Source: Campylobacterales bacterium
Lineage (GTDB): Bacteria > Campylobacterota > Campylobacteria > Campylobacterales > QNZT01
Assembly (NCBI GenBank): GCA_015662615.1
Contig: DQTU01000347.1
Span: 1 to 9,665 of the forward strand
Direction of reading: 5' to 3'
Length of the DNA stretch: 9,665 nucleotides
The position numbers were made by a program, and so were the translations under genes. The notes beneath the pieces are model-generated. The model worked only from the letters and a program-made list of their open reading frames with translations. It was not told the DNA's origin and made no database searches. Positions 1 through 7,137 of this stretch are shown in pieces; position 1 is the first letter of the stretch, and the number at the start of each line of letters is the position of its first letter.

Positions 1-736
1 AATAATCTTTGGCACTATTAAATCCATGGATAGGAGCAGTATAAACATCATCAAACTCCCAAAAAGAGTTTAGTTTTTGGACATCATTTTCACTCAATCC
101 GATAATAGACTGCATATCATGCATCTTGTATTTTTTTAGTAGGTCTCTTTTGAGGTTTTTCATAAGATGGTGTTGGTAGAGTTTTGAAAAACCAGTATCC
201 ATTTTATCAGCACTAATTTCTAGTTGCATTGGGGCTGATACTGAGATACATGCCTCAAGAAGAGAATCATTTCCAACTTCTCCCAAAAGTTTTAAAAGCA
301 TGTTTCCGCCCAAAGAGTAGCCGATAGCAAAGAGCGGATTTGATGGGTATCTGGTTTTAAGTTCCCTAAACCAAGCTTTTGCATCTTCTGTCTCTCCACT
401 ATGGTATGACCTTGGTAGGGTATTCATCTCTTTTCCACATCCACGAAAATGCATCAAAACAACAGAAAGATTCTCTTTTTCAAGTGCTAACATAACTCTT
501 TGAATATAAGGTGAATTAAATCCCCCAGCCAAGCCATGAAATAGCGTAACGATAGGTTTATGACTATCTTTTCTTGGTTTATTGTGCCAGATACATTCTA
601 CAAAATCCCCGTCGGGTAACTCAAATATCTCTAACTCAACTTCAAAATATTTTGTTTTGCTAAAAAATGCAGGGTAAAGAGTTTGAAGATGTCCGTTTGC
701 TAATGTATATGCGGGTTTAAATGGGTTTTCTCTCAT
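1..736 (-). CDS. YheT-family alpha/beta hydrolase, C-terminus beyond window
   Basis: The minus strand is open from ATG at 736-734 to the window edge, giving 245 residues of a predicted cytosolic alpha/beta-fold hydrolase of the YheT/ABHD type, probably an esterase or lipase of unknown natural substrate. The N-terminus carries the family signature ANGHLQTLYPAFF (residues 13-25). An oxyanion-hole motif HGLAGG lies at 67-72, RSYHSGE at 109-115, and the nucleophile elbow GYSLGGN at 139-145 puts the catalytic Ser at 141. The stretch around 225-245 (FWEFDD, TAPIHGF, AKDY) is also typical of YheT. The catalytic Asp and His normally lie further on and are not in the window. The start is well fixed: a TAA stop sits directly before the ATG in frame, and the HLQT motif is only 15 residues in. 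No Shine-Dalgarno is visible, so the message may be leaderless or have a very short leader. The 5' end faces the divergent histidine kinase gene. The family call is firm; the substrate is unknown. Confidence 0.92.
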   Translation of the reverse strand, partial: MRENPFKPAYTLANGHLQTLYPAFFSKTKYFEVELEIFELPDGDFVECIWHNKPRKDSHKPIVTLFHGLAGGFNSPYIQRVMLALEKENLSVVLMHFRGCGKEMNTLPRSYHSGETEDAKAWFRELKTRYPSNPLFAIGYSLGGNMLLKLLGEVGNDSLLEACISVSAPMQLEISADKMDTGFSKLYQHHLMKNLKRDLLKKYKMHDMQSIIGLSENDVQKLNSFWEFDDVYTAPIHGFNSAKDY

Positions 737-742
737 TTAAAG

Positions 743-748
743 ATTGTA
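743..748 (-). promoter_or_regulatory. Possible -10 box for the hydrolase gene
   Basis: Read on the minus strand, this is TACAAT, one mismatch from TATAAT, with an A/T tract just upstream. It ends 6 bases before the hydrolase ATG, so transcription would begin at or next to the start codon. That agrees with the missing Shine-Dalgarno. No -35 box is evident. This is a motif match only. Confidence 0.35.
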
Positions 749-795
749 TCAAAAAAAATTATGAAAATGTCGATTTAATAGCAAAGGTAAAAATA

Positions 796-2238
796 ATGAT
801 AAAAAATCAAAAGTCTAAGTATCATCCAGAACTAGTTGATCTCTATATGGAAGGTGTTCCTGCTAGTTTGATAATTGGAAATTTTATAATTCCGTTACTC
901 TTTGTTTATGCGATTTATGGGAATATACCAAATAATTTATTAATGTATTTATCTTTACTATTTTTAACTGTTTCATTTTCTCGTTTTTTTATTTCAAGTT
1001 TACTTAAAAAAGCAATTTTTGATACTGATAGGATAAAGATAGAAAAATACATGAATTATACAATTTTAAGTATGTTTGCTGGTGGTGGTATGTGGAGTGT
1101 TGCAATGACTCTAGTATATTTGTATGCTCCATCTGAGTATCTATTTTTTACAGCAACAATTATTATCGGTCTTACATCGGCATCTACTACAACATTAACC
1201 CCTATTTTTAAATCTTTTCTTTTTTATGTTTTATCTGCTTTACCTTCATTAATAATTACATTTTTTTTAGTTGGTGGGAAACTTTTTATAGCATTTTCTT
1301 TAATGAGTCTGTTTTTTACTATCTTTATTATAGTCGGAGGGAAAAAGCATTATAAAAAACTTTATGAAGCAATACATTTAAAAGATCAATTGAAACTACT
1401 GAATGATGATTTAGAAGGTGAAGTTAAGATAAGAACTCTAGAGTTAGAAGCGTTAAATAGCTCACTTGAAGATAAAGTTGAACAAGAGATAGATAAAAAC
1501 AGAGTCAAAGATCAACAGATGATTGAGCAATCTCGTATGGCTCAGATGGGTGAGATGATAAGTATGATCGCACACCAATGGAGACAACCTTTGGGAGCTA
1601 TCGCTTCAACAAGTATTGATCTTCGGATGAAGATGATGCTTGAGAGTTATGATTTGGATGATAAAGAGCAGCAAAAAGAGTGTACAGCCTATCTTGATGA
1701 ACAGTTGGTCAATGTAGAGGGATATGTTCAAAGCCTGACGCAGACTATTGATGATTTTAGAAATTTTTATAAACCAGATAAGAAGCAAAAAGTAGGCTTG
1801 GTCAATGAACCAATTCAAAAGTCACTAGATATCATCAGAGCGACCGTTGTTTCAAATGGTACTGAGATTATAGAGTCTTATGAGAGTAAACAGAAGTTGC
1901 CTCTATTTGACAGTGAATTGATGCAAGTGTTTTTAAATATCCTTAAAAATGCACAAGATAATTTTAAAGAAAAAGATACACAATCCGCCAAAATAATGAT
2001 TAAAACGGTAGATATAGAAAATGGCATAAAAGTTGAGTTATGTGATAACGGTGGTGGAATTCCTGAGGATATCATAGCTAAGATATTTGACCCTTATTTC
2101 TCTACAAAAAATGAAAAAAATGGTACGGGACTTGGGCTTTACATGTCAAAAACAATTGTTGAAGAGCATCACAATGGAAAACTTAGTGTTGAAAATCGAG
2201 ATGGAGGGGCATGTTTTATCATTGAGCTTAGAGATTAA
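796..2238 (+). CDS. Membrane sensor histidine kinase, orphan
   Basis: Predicted inner-membrane sensor kinase that autophosphorylates a histidine and passes the phosphate to an unidentified response regulator. Residues are counted from the longest frame (ATG 721, 505 aa). About six hydrophobic segments lie between residues 48 and 207, then a charged coiled-coil linker (about 215-270). The H-box is AHQWRQPLGA with phospho-acceptor His285. The ATPase domain has an N-box (FLNILKNA, Asn410), G1 (DNGGGI, 442-447), an F-box (FDPYFSTK) and G2 (GTGLGLY, 468-474). There is no PAS, HAMP or large periplasmic domain, so the signal is probably sensed within or at the membrane. I prefer ATG 796 (480 aa): AAGGT lies 8 bases upstream and the first membrane segment is kept. 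ATG 721 lacks a Shine-Dalgarno and overlaps the divergent hydrolase gene by 16 bp. No response regulator is adjacent. The 3' end overlaps the convergent UbiB gene. Kinase identity is certain; the start and signal are not. Confidence 0.93.
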   Translation: MIKNQKSKYHPELVDLYMEGVPASLIIGNFIIPLLFVYAIYGNIPNNLLMYLSLLFLTVSFSRFFISSLLKKAIFDTDRIKIEKYMNYTILSMFAGGGMWSVAMTLVYLYAPSEYLFFTATIIIGLTSASTTTLTPIFKSFLFYVLSALPSLIITFFLVGGKLFIAFSLMSLFFTIFIIVGGKKHYKKLYEAIHLKDQLKLLNDDLEGEVKIRTLELEALNSSLEDKVEQEIDKNRVKDQQMIEQSRMAQMGEMISMIAHQWRQPLGAIASTSIDLRMKMMLESYDLDDKEQQKECTAYLDEQLVNVEGYVQSLTQTIDDFRNFYKPDKKQKVGLVNEPIQKSLDIIRATVVSNGTEIIESYESKQKLPLFDSELMQVFLNILKNAQDNFKEKDTQSAKIMIKTVDIENGIKVELCDNGGGIPEDIIAKIFDPYFSTKNEKNGTGLGLYMSKTIVEEHHNGKLSVENRDGGACFIIELRD

Positions 2239-3778
2239 AAAATATTATAAGCACCCCAAGTGAAAAAAGTGTGATTGAGGCAGTTTCTTGTGTATCATCT
2301 ACTGCAAGAAGAAAAAATGCAGAAACAATTAACAACAATCCTTTTCCAATTGGTTTTAGATAAGCTCTTTGTCTTTGAACCATAAGGTCAATGCTATCAG
2401 AGTTCATGTGAACTTGCAGGGCATTTTCACTCAAATCCGTGATGACTTTTTTAACTCTTCTGACCGTAAGTGGAAAACCTGTAACTTCATTTTTTAAGAG
2501 TTTTAAAATCTTATCATTGCCACCAAGTGCTTTGGGGATATGCTTTTGAAGTACGGGTAAAATATCTTTGATACCATTGAAGTTTTTGATATAAGTCGTA
2601 CCAAGTCCCTCGATAATGGCACTCACTCTAAGCATATATATCGCCTCTTGAGGGAGTTTAAAAGGAAGGTCTTTCATCGATTCTAATAAATCAAATGCCA
2701 ACTCTTGCATAGAAGAGGAGTCAAGGTTATTGTCGCCAAAGATATCAAACATATTTTCTGCTAACTCTTGCATGCGGATTTCAGGTGCATCATGTGCCAC
2801 AATACCAAGCCTTTTACAAGCTGTGATATAAAGCTCAAAGTCTCTTTCATTAGCAGATTTTATCAGCTCTATGATGGCGATTCGTGTGAGATTTGGAATT
2901 TTTTTAACCATGCCAAAATCAAGCAGTATAAGGTTCCCCTCCTCATCAATTAAGAGATTTCCAGGGTGTGGATCAGCATGAAAGTAGCCATTGATAAGCA
3001 TCTGTTCCATATAAAAATAGATAAGTTTCCCCATGATGTTTTCAAAACTAATTCCTAGTTTTGCAAGGTTTTTTTTGTCATCAAAGCGATACCCCTCTTC
3101 AAAGCTCATAACGATTGCATCTTCACAGCAGTAATGGGCATAAGGCTTTGGAAACTTTACTCCACTCTCTTTATAGACTTGTGAAAATTTGATAAGGTTT
3201 TCCAGCTCATTGGCAAAATCAACCTCTTGTTTTATCATAATAGAAAACTCTTCGATGACAGCTTCAACGGAATTTTTGGTGTAATAGGAGAATAGTGGAC
3301 GAAAAATGAAGTTAAAAAATCTCAATATTTTGATATCTGCATAAACTTGTTCCGTGATACCAAAACGGCGAAATTTTACAGCGACTTTTGTTCCCTCTTG
3401 TAAGTATGCTTGATGTACTTGACCGATGGAAGCACTAGCAATTGGAGTATCATCAAAACTTTTAAAAGGATTTGTTGGAAATGCCTTTGAGAAAACTTTT
3501 TGAAACTCTGCTTGGGACATGGGAAGAATCTCATCATGGAGTGTTTTTAACTCTTCAAGATATTCTCCAGAAAAAAAATCAGCCCTTGTTGCTAAAACTT
3601 GGGCAAGCTTGATGTAACTAGCCCCAAGTCGGTTGATACTCTCTTTGAGCCCTTTAGGAGAGAGGGGTTTAAAGATGAGAAATCTATCCTTTTTTTTGAT
3701 AAGTAAAAATATAGTCAGTAAAAAGAGGAAAACTTCTTTGACTCTAGTGATATTATAGTAGGAGAGACTTTTTTTCAT
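2228..3778 (-). CDS. AarF/ABC1/UbiB-family atypical kinase-like protein
   Basis: A 516-residue member of the UbiB/ADCK family: protein kinase-like ATPases linked in other organisms to ubiquinone synthesis and membrane lipid handling. Visible motifs are a KxGQ-type motif as KLAQ (57-60), TRADFF (64-69), the alanine-rich nucleotide loop IASASIGQVH (113-122), the lysine of VAVK (135), QEVDF (184-188), the catalytic loop HADPHPGN (267-274) and the metal-binding DFG (287-289). A hydrophobic stretch lies near the N-terminus (about 16-27), and the C-terminus has two membrane segments (about 479-493 and 499-515), as usual for the family. The third KxGQ residue is Ala instead of Gly. Campylobacterota generally make menaquinone by the futalosine route rather than ubiquinone, so the name UbiB should not be read as proof of ubiquinone synthesis. 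The gene stands alone, divergent from the DUF255 gene, with no clear Shine-Dalgarno at its ATG. Family call firm; substrate unknown. Confidence 0.93.
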   Translation of the reverse strand: MKKSLSYYNITRVKEVFLFLLTIFLLIKKKDRFLIFKPLSPKGLKESINRLGASYIKLAQVLATRADFFSGEYLEELKTLHDEILPMSQAEFQKVFSKAFPTNPFKSFDDTPIASASIGQVHQAYLQEGTKVAVKFRRFGITEQVYADIKILRFFNFIFRPLFSYYTKNSVEAVIEEFSIMIKQEVDFANELENLIKFSQVYKESGVKFPKPYAHYCCEDAIVMSFEEGYRFDDKKNLAKLGISFENIMGKLIYFYMEQMLINGYFHADPHPGNLLIDEEGNLILLDFGMVKKIPNLTRIAIIELIKSANERDFELYITACKRLGIVAHDAPEIRMQELAENMFDIFGDNNLDSSSMQELAFDLLESMKDLPFKLPQEAIYMLRVSAIIEGLGTTYIKNFNGIKDILPVLQKHIPKALGGNDKILKLLKNEVTGFPLTVRRVKKVITDLSENALQVHMNSDSIDLMVQRQRAYLKPIGKGLLLIVSAFFLLAVDDTQETASITLFSLGVLIIFFNL

Positions 3779-3821
3779 TTGTGAATGATAACGCCAGAAT
3801 GCTTAAGACAAATTTACTCCT

Positions 3822-3836
3822 CTTATATGATATAAT
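3822..3836. promoter_or_regulatory. Symmetric -10 region between UbiB and DUF255 genes
   Basis: The 76-bp divergent gap contains the perfect palindrome TTATAT-G-ATATAA (3823-3835). On the plus strand it supplies TATAAT at 3831-3836, 18 bases before the DUF255 ATG. On the minus strand the same core gives TATAAG (3827-3822), about 43 bases before the UbiB ATG. A second minus-strand candidate, TATCAT (3790-3785), lies almost against the UbiB ATG. The ribosome binding site AGAGG (3844-3848) sits 6 bases before ATG 3855. Flanking CCTCTT (3819-3824) and AAGAGG (3843-3848) form a wider inverted repeat that could be an operator, but may be chance. -35 boxes are weak. Confidence 0.45.
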
Positions 3837-3854
3837 TAACAAAAGAGGTTAATC

Positions 3855-5855
3855 ATGTTTAAAATATTAATTCTAGGATTTCTTATGATAACAAACGCAC
3901 ACACAAATAAATTATTGCATGAAGACTCCCCTTATCTGCAACAACACGCGCACAATCCAGTTAACTGGCATCCATGGGGAGAGGAGGCATTTGCAAAAGC
4001 TAAAAAAGAGAATAAACTTATCTTTCTTTCCATCGGCTACAGTACATGTCATTGGTGTCATGTCATGGAGCGAGAATCATTTGAAAATGACTCAGTTGCA
4101 GAGATTTTAAATAAAGATTTTATCTCTATCAAAGTTGACAGAGAAGAGTATCCACACATCGATAGACACTATCAAGATATCTATGCCCTAATGAACGAAC
4201 GCGGGGGAGGGTGGCCGTTGACCATCGTTATGACCCCTGAAAAACAGACTTTTTTCTCAGCGACTTATCTTCCGCCAGAGAATAGTTTTGGACGAAGGGG
4301 TTTAAAAGCAACTTTGAAGATGCTCCATGGTGTTTATACAAATAAAAAAGATGAGGTGCTAAAAAGTGCTGATTCTATAGAAGCTGCTATGAGAAGACGA
4401 GGAAGTGCTGCATTTAACCAAAAAGTATCACTTGACATCTCTATAGCCAATAAGTTTGTGAACAATATATCTTCAGGATTTGACCTTAAAAACAAAGGAG
4501 TTGGCTCTGCTCCGAAATTTCCTCATGCCACTTCACTAGATACACTTTTAGATGTCTACCGAATCACAGGAAATGAGAGTGCAAAACTTATGGCTATAGA
4601 CACTTTGATGGCGATGAGCAATGGCGGGATTTATGACCAGATAGAGGGTGGATTTTACCGATATAGCGTAGATGAGATGTGGATGATTCCTCATTTTGAG
4701 AAGATGCTTTATACCAATGCCGAACTTATTGAAGCTTATGCAAATGGTTATGCTTTGACAAAAGAGCCCAGATTTAAAACAGTCATTCAAGAGACGGTAC
4801 AAAATATCAATGAACGATTTTTAAAAGATGGGATGTATTATTCTGCGAGTGATGCGGATAGTGATGGGGAAGAGGGGAAGTATTTTGTATTTGATTACCA
4901 AAAGAGCTTGGATGATCTGATAAAGGGTGGTTTTTCAAAAGGGGATGCAAAAGAGGTTTTAGACTATTTTAGCATCTACAAAGGGGGCAATTTTGAACAT
5001 AAACAGACCAATCCTTATTTGGGTGGAATGGATGCACCTAAAGCGTTAGAAAAAGCCAAAGTGATTTTACGAGCCAATAGAGAGAAGAAAAATTATGCCT
5101 TTATAGACTATAAAATTCAAACTTCATGGAATGCCATGTATCTTGTAGGACTTTTTAAATCTGCAAAATATGTGGATAGAGCTTATACTAAACAGGCTTT
5201 AAAATCTCTCGATGCACTGCTTAAAAACCTATATATAGATGGAGAGCTTTATCATCAAGTGATTGTGGGGAAAAAGCCAAAAGTAAAAGGGTATTTGGAA
5301 GATTATGCATTTTTGATTTCTGCTCTTTTAGAAGCTTATCAAGTTGATTTTAATGAGAAGTATTTAACGATGGCTAAAACCCTTTCGGACACTTCTGTCA
5401 TGAAGTTTTATAAAAATGGAATTTGGTATATGAGTGATGATGATTTTGAAGCCAAAGCTGAGTTTTATGATGCTTCTTATCGTTCATCAATGGCAGTTAT
5501 GATAGAAAATCTTTTTAAAATAGCAATATTAAGCGACAATCTAAAACTTAATGCTTTTGCCAAAGAGAGTTTAGCATCAAGTTTAGCTGCTCTAAAATCT
5601 TTGCCAAACCAATACCCTTACGGTTTAAAAACTTATTTGCAAAGTCTGCTTTCAAATGTGGTGATAAAATCAACAAAAGAAAACTTAGAAAAAAATCGAG
5701 AGAAACTTGATATGATAAAATATCCCTATGTTCTTTTAAAGCCAAGTGAGGATAGAAATTTTTTAGCTTGTAAGATAGATTCATGTTTTTCGATTGATAA
5801 AAGTGTGGATATTGTATTAGAAAAAATTGATGAGGCAATAACAAAATACCCTTAA
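3855..5855 (+). CDS. DUF255/YyaL-type thioredoxin-domain protein, possibly exported
   Basis: A 666-residue protein of the YyaL/SPATA20 (DUF255) family: an N-terminal thioredoxin-like domain joined to an (alpha/alpha)6-barrel-like region resembling N-acylglucosamine epimerases. Family hallmarks are PYLQQHAHNPVNWHPWG (26-42), GYSTCHWCHVM (61-71) with CxxC cysteines 65 and 68, KVDREEYP (93-100), GGWPLT (118-123, likely cis-Pro), YRYSVDEMW (268-276) with PHFEKMLY (279-286), SASDADSDGEEGKY (330-343), TSWNA (423-427, more often SWNG) and GYLEDYAF (479-486). A redox or sugar-processing role is assumed for the family but not established. The first 15 residues (basic K3, core ILILGFLMI, then TNA) look like a short signal peptide cleaved near A15-H16. 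A second start, ATG 3885 (residue 11), has AGGA 6 bases upstream and would give a cytosolic form. ATG 3855 has AGAGG at the same spacing. No conserved operon partner is visible. Family certain; location uncertain. Confidence 0.93.
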   Translation: MFKILILGFLMITNAHTNKLLHEDSPYLQQHAHNPVNWHPWGEEAFAKAKKENKLIFLSIGYSTCHWCHVMERESFENDSVAEILNKDFISIKVDREEYPHIDRHYQDIYALMNERGGGWPLTIVMTPEKQTFFSATYLPPENSFGRRGLKATLKMLHGVYTNKKDEVLKSADSIEAAMRRRGSAAFNQKVSLDISIANKFVNNISSGFDLKNKGVGSAPKFPHATSLDTLLDVYRITGNESAKLMAIDTLMAMSNGGIYDQIEGGFYRYSVDEMWMIPHFEKMLYTNAELIEAYANGYALTKEPRFKTVIQETVQNINERFLKDGMYYSASDADSDGEEGKYFVFDYQKSLDDLIKGGFSKGDAKEVLDYFSIYKGGNFEHKQTNPYLGGMDAPKALEKAKVILRANREKKNYAFIDYKIQTSWNAMYLVGLFKSAKYVDRAYTKQALKSLDALLKNLYIDGELYHQVIVGKKPKVKGYLEDYAFLISALLEAYQVDFNEKYLTMAKTLSDTSVMKFYKNGIWYMSDDDFEAKAEFYDASYRSSMAVMIENLFKIAILSDNLKLNAFAKESLASSLAALKSLPNQYPYGLKTYLQSLLSNVVIKSTKENLEKNREKLDMIKYPYVLLKPSEDRNFLACKIDSCFSIDKSVDIVLEKIDEAITKYP

Positions 5856-5891
5856 AATTTCCCTTAACTTATTAAATTAATAAAATTACTA

Positions 5892-5923
5892 TATAATACG
5901 AAAAAATATTTTTTAGGAGAGGG
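5892..5923 (+). promoter_or_regulatory. Promoter -10 and strong RBS of the desaturase gene
   Basis: TATAAT occurs at 5892-5897 in the 69-bp gap after the DUF255 gene. AGGAGAGGG at 5915-5923 directly precedes ATG 5925 and is the strongest Shine-Dalgarno in the window. The upstream DNA is nearly all A/T with no good -35 box. The desaturase therefore appears to have its own promoter rather than depending on read-through. No terminator hairpin with a T tract is visible between the two genes. Confidence 0.6.
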
Positions 5924-5924
5924 A

Positions 5925-7085
5925 ATGAGTCAGACATATGCAGATTATAAAGATATCGATCAAGAGCAGTTACGAAAGGATATTGATAAGGTAAAAGAGG
6001 ATATTGGAGATCCTACATGGGAAGATTTTCAGCATCTTTTAAAGCTTGAGCGATGGGGAAGAGCCTTTGCAATTTCGGGCTATCTTCTTATCGTGTTGGT
6101 TGGTTTTTATGATTTTACAGGATTATCTTTTTGGTCATTGGCAATTTTAGCAGCTGTTTTGATTGGTATTGGAAATGTAGGGCGTTGGGCAAATGTAACG
6201 CATCCAATTCTGCACGGAGCTTACGACAAAGTACCAAATATACCTTTTAAATATACAAAAAAAGGGTATGCAAGAGGATTTAACAGATATATTCATTGGT
6301 TAGATTGGATTACGCCTGAAGCTTGGGAGTTTGAACACAATGTAATGCATCACTACCACTTAGGAGAGGATGATGATCCAGATAATGTTGAGAGAAACAT
6401 GCAATGGCTTATCAAATCAAAAACTCCAATGTGGGCAAGATATCTTTTTGTTGCTATATTTGCAGGAACTTGGAAGTTTACTTATTATGCTCCAAATACA
6501 CTTAGAATTCTTGAAAACAAAAGAAGAAAAGATAAGGATGAGAAGTTACCAGATATTATCAATTATGAACTAAGTCCATTTACGAAAAATGGTTTAGAGC
6601 TTTGGAAAAAATATTATATTCCTTACTTTTCTGTCAATTTTATTCTTGTCCCACTTCTATTTATACCACTTGGCTGGACGGCTGTTATAAACGCACTTAT
6701 CATAAAAGTGATGGCTGAATATGTTGCAAATATTCACTCATTTTTAGTGATTGTTCCAAACCACTCAGCTGGAGATATATACCAATTTAGCAAACCTCAT
6801 AAAGGTAAAGGTGAATTTTATCTAAGACAAATTATGGGAAGTGTAAACTATAAGACAGGAACAGATCCCATTGATTTTGCTCATGGTTGGTTAAATTACC
6901 AAGTAGAGCATCATCTTTTTCCAAACATACCACTTAGTCAGTATCAAAAAATGCAACCTATTATGAAAGATATATGTAAAAAACATAATTTAGAGTATAG
7001 ACAAGAGAGCGTTTTCAAACGCGTGTTGATGACTGCTGATTTGATGGTAGGAAAAACAAAACTACTTAAAATAGAGGGTATTTAA
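5925..7085 (+). CDS. Membrane fatty acid desaturase
   Basis: A 386-residue integral membrane di-iron desaturase that would introduce a double bond into fatty acyl chains of membrane lipids (or acyl-ACP/CoA) using O2 and an electron donor. Three histidine clusters are visible: HPILHG (H93xxxH97), EHNVMHHYH (H138, H142, H143) and QVEHHLFP (326-333, H329 and H330). Other candidate ligands are H271 and H280. Hydrophobic spans occur near 46-63, 69-85, 170-187 and 233-260. The QxxHH third box is shared with acyl-lipid and front-end desaturases, but there is no fused cytochrome b5 domain, so the electron donor must be separate. The bond position cannot be read from the sequence. The gene is probably monocistronic, with its own promoter and a long hairpin 10 bases after the stop. 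An O2-dependent enzyme fits a microaerobic Campylobacterota. A related di-iron hydroxylase is a less likely alternative. Confidence 0.9.
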   Translation: MSQTYADYKDIDQEQLRKDIDKVKEDIGDPTWEDFQHLLKLERWGRAFAISGYLLIVLVGFYDFTGLSFWSLAILAAVLIGIGNVGRWANVTHPILHGAYDKVPNIPFKYTKKGYARGFNRYIHWLDWITPEAWEFEHNVMHHYHLGEDDDPDNVERNMQWLIKSKTPMWARYLFVAIFAGTWKFTYYAPNTLRILENKRRKDKDEKLPDIINYELSPFTKNGLELWKKYYIPYFSVNFILVPLLFIPLGWTAVINALIIKVMAEYVANIHSFLVIVPNHSAGDIYQFSKPHKGKGEFYLRQIMGSVNYKTGTDPIDFAHGWLNYQVEHHLFPNIPLSQYQKMQPIMKDICKKHNLEYRQESVFKRVLMTADLMVGKTKLLKIEGI

Positions 7086-7094
7086 TACCTCTTC

Positions 7095-7131
7095 ATATTG
7101 GCTATAAAATTAGGAATTTTATAGCCAATAT
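7095..7131. repeat. Perfect 17-bp inverted repeat with 3-nt loop
   Basis: Positions 7095-7111 and 7115-7131 are exact reverse complements, separated by AGG. The hairpin begins 9 bases after the desaturase stop codon and lies 6 bases from the stop of the minus-strand remnant, so it could terminate transcription from both sides. It lacks the T tract of a classical intrinsic terminator on either strand, and its arms are longer than usual for one. It could also be an mRNA-stabilising hairpin or a copy of a dispersed palindromic repeat. Confidence 0.7.
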
Positions 7132-7137
7132 CTACTG

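Noticed and set aside
1606..2075. Open frames on the minus strand inside the histidine kinase gene
   Set aside because: They lie fully inside a strongly supported gene, show no recognisable protein pattern and have no ribosome binding site; they are shadow frames.
4548..4802. Minus-strand frame inside the DUF255 gene
   Set aside because: It is antisense to highly conserved DUF255 motifs, has no Shine-Dalgarno and no recognisable product.
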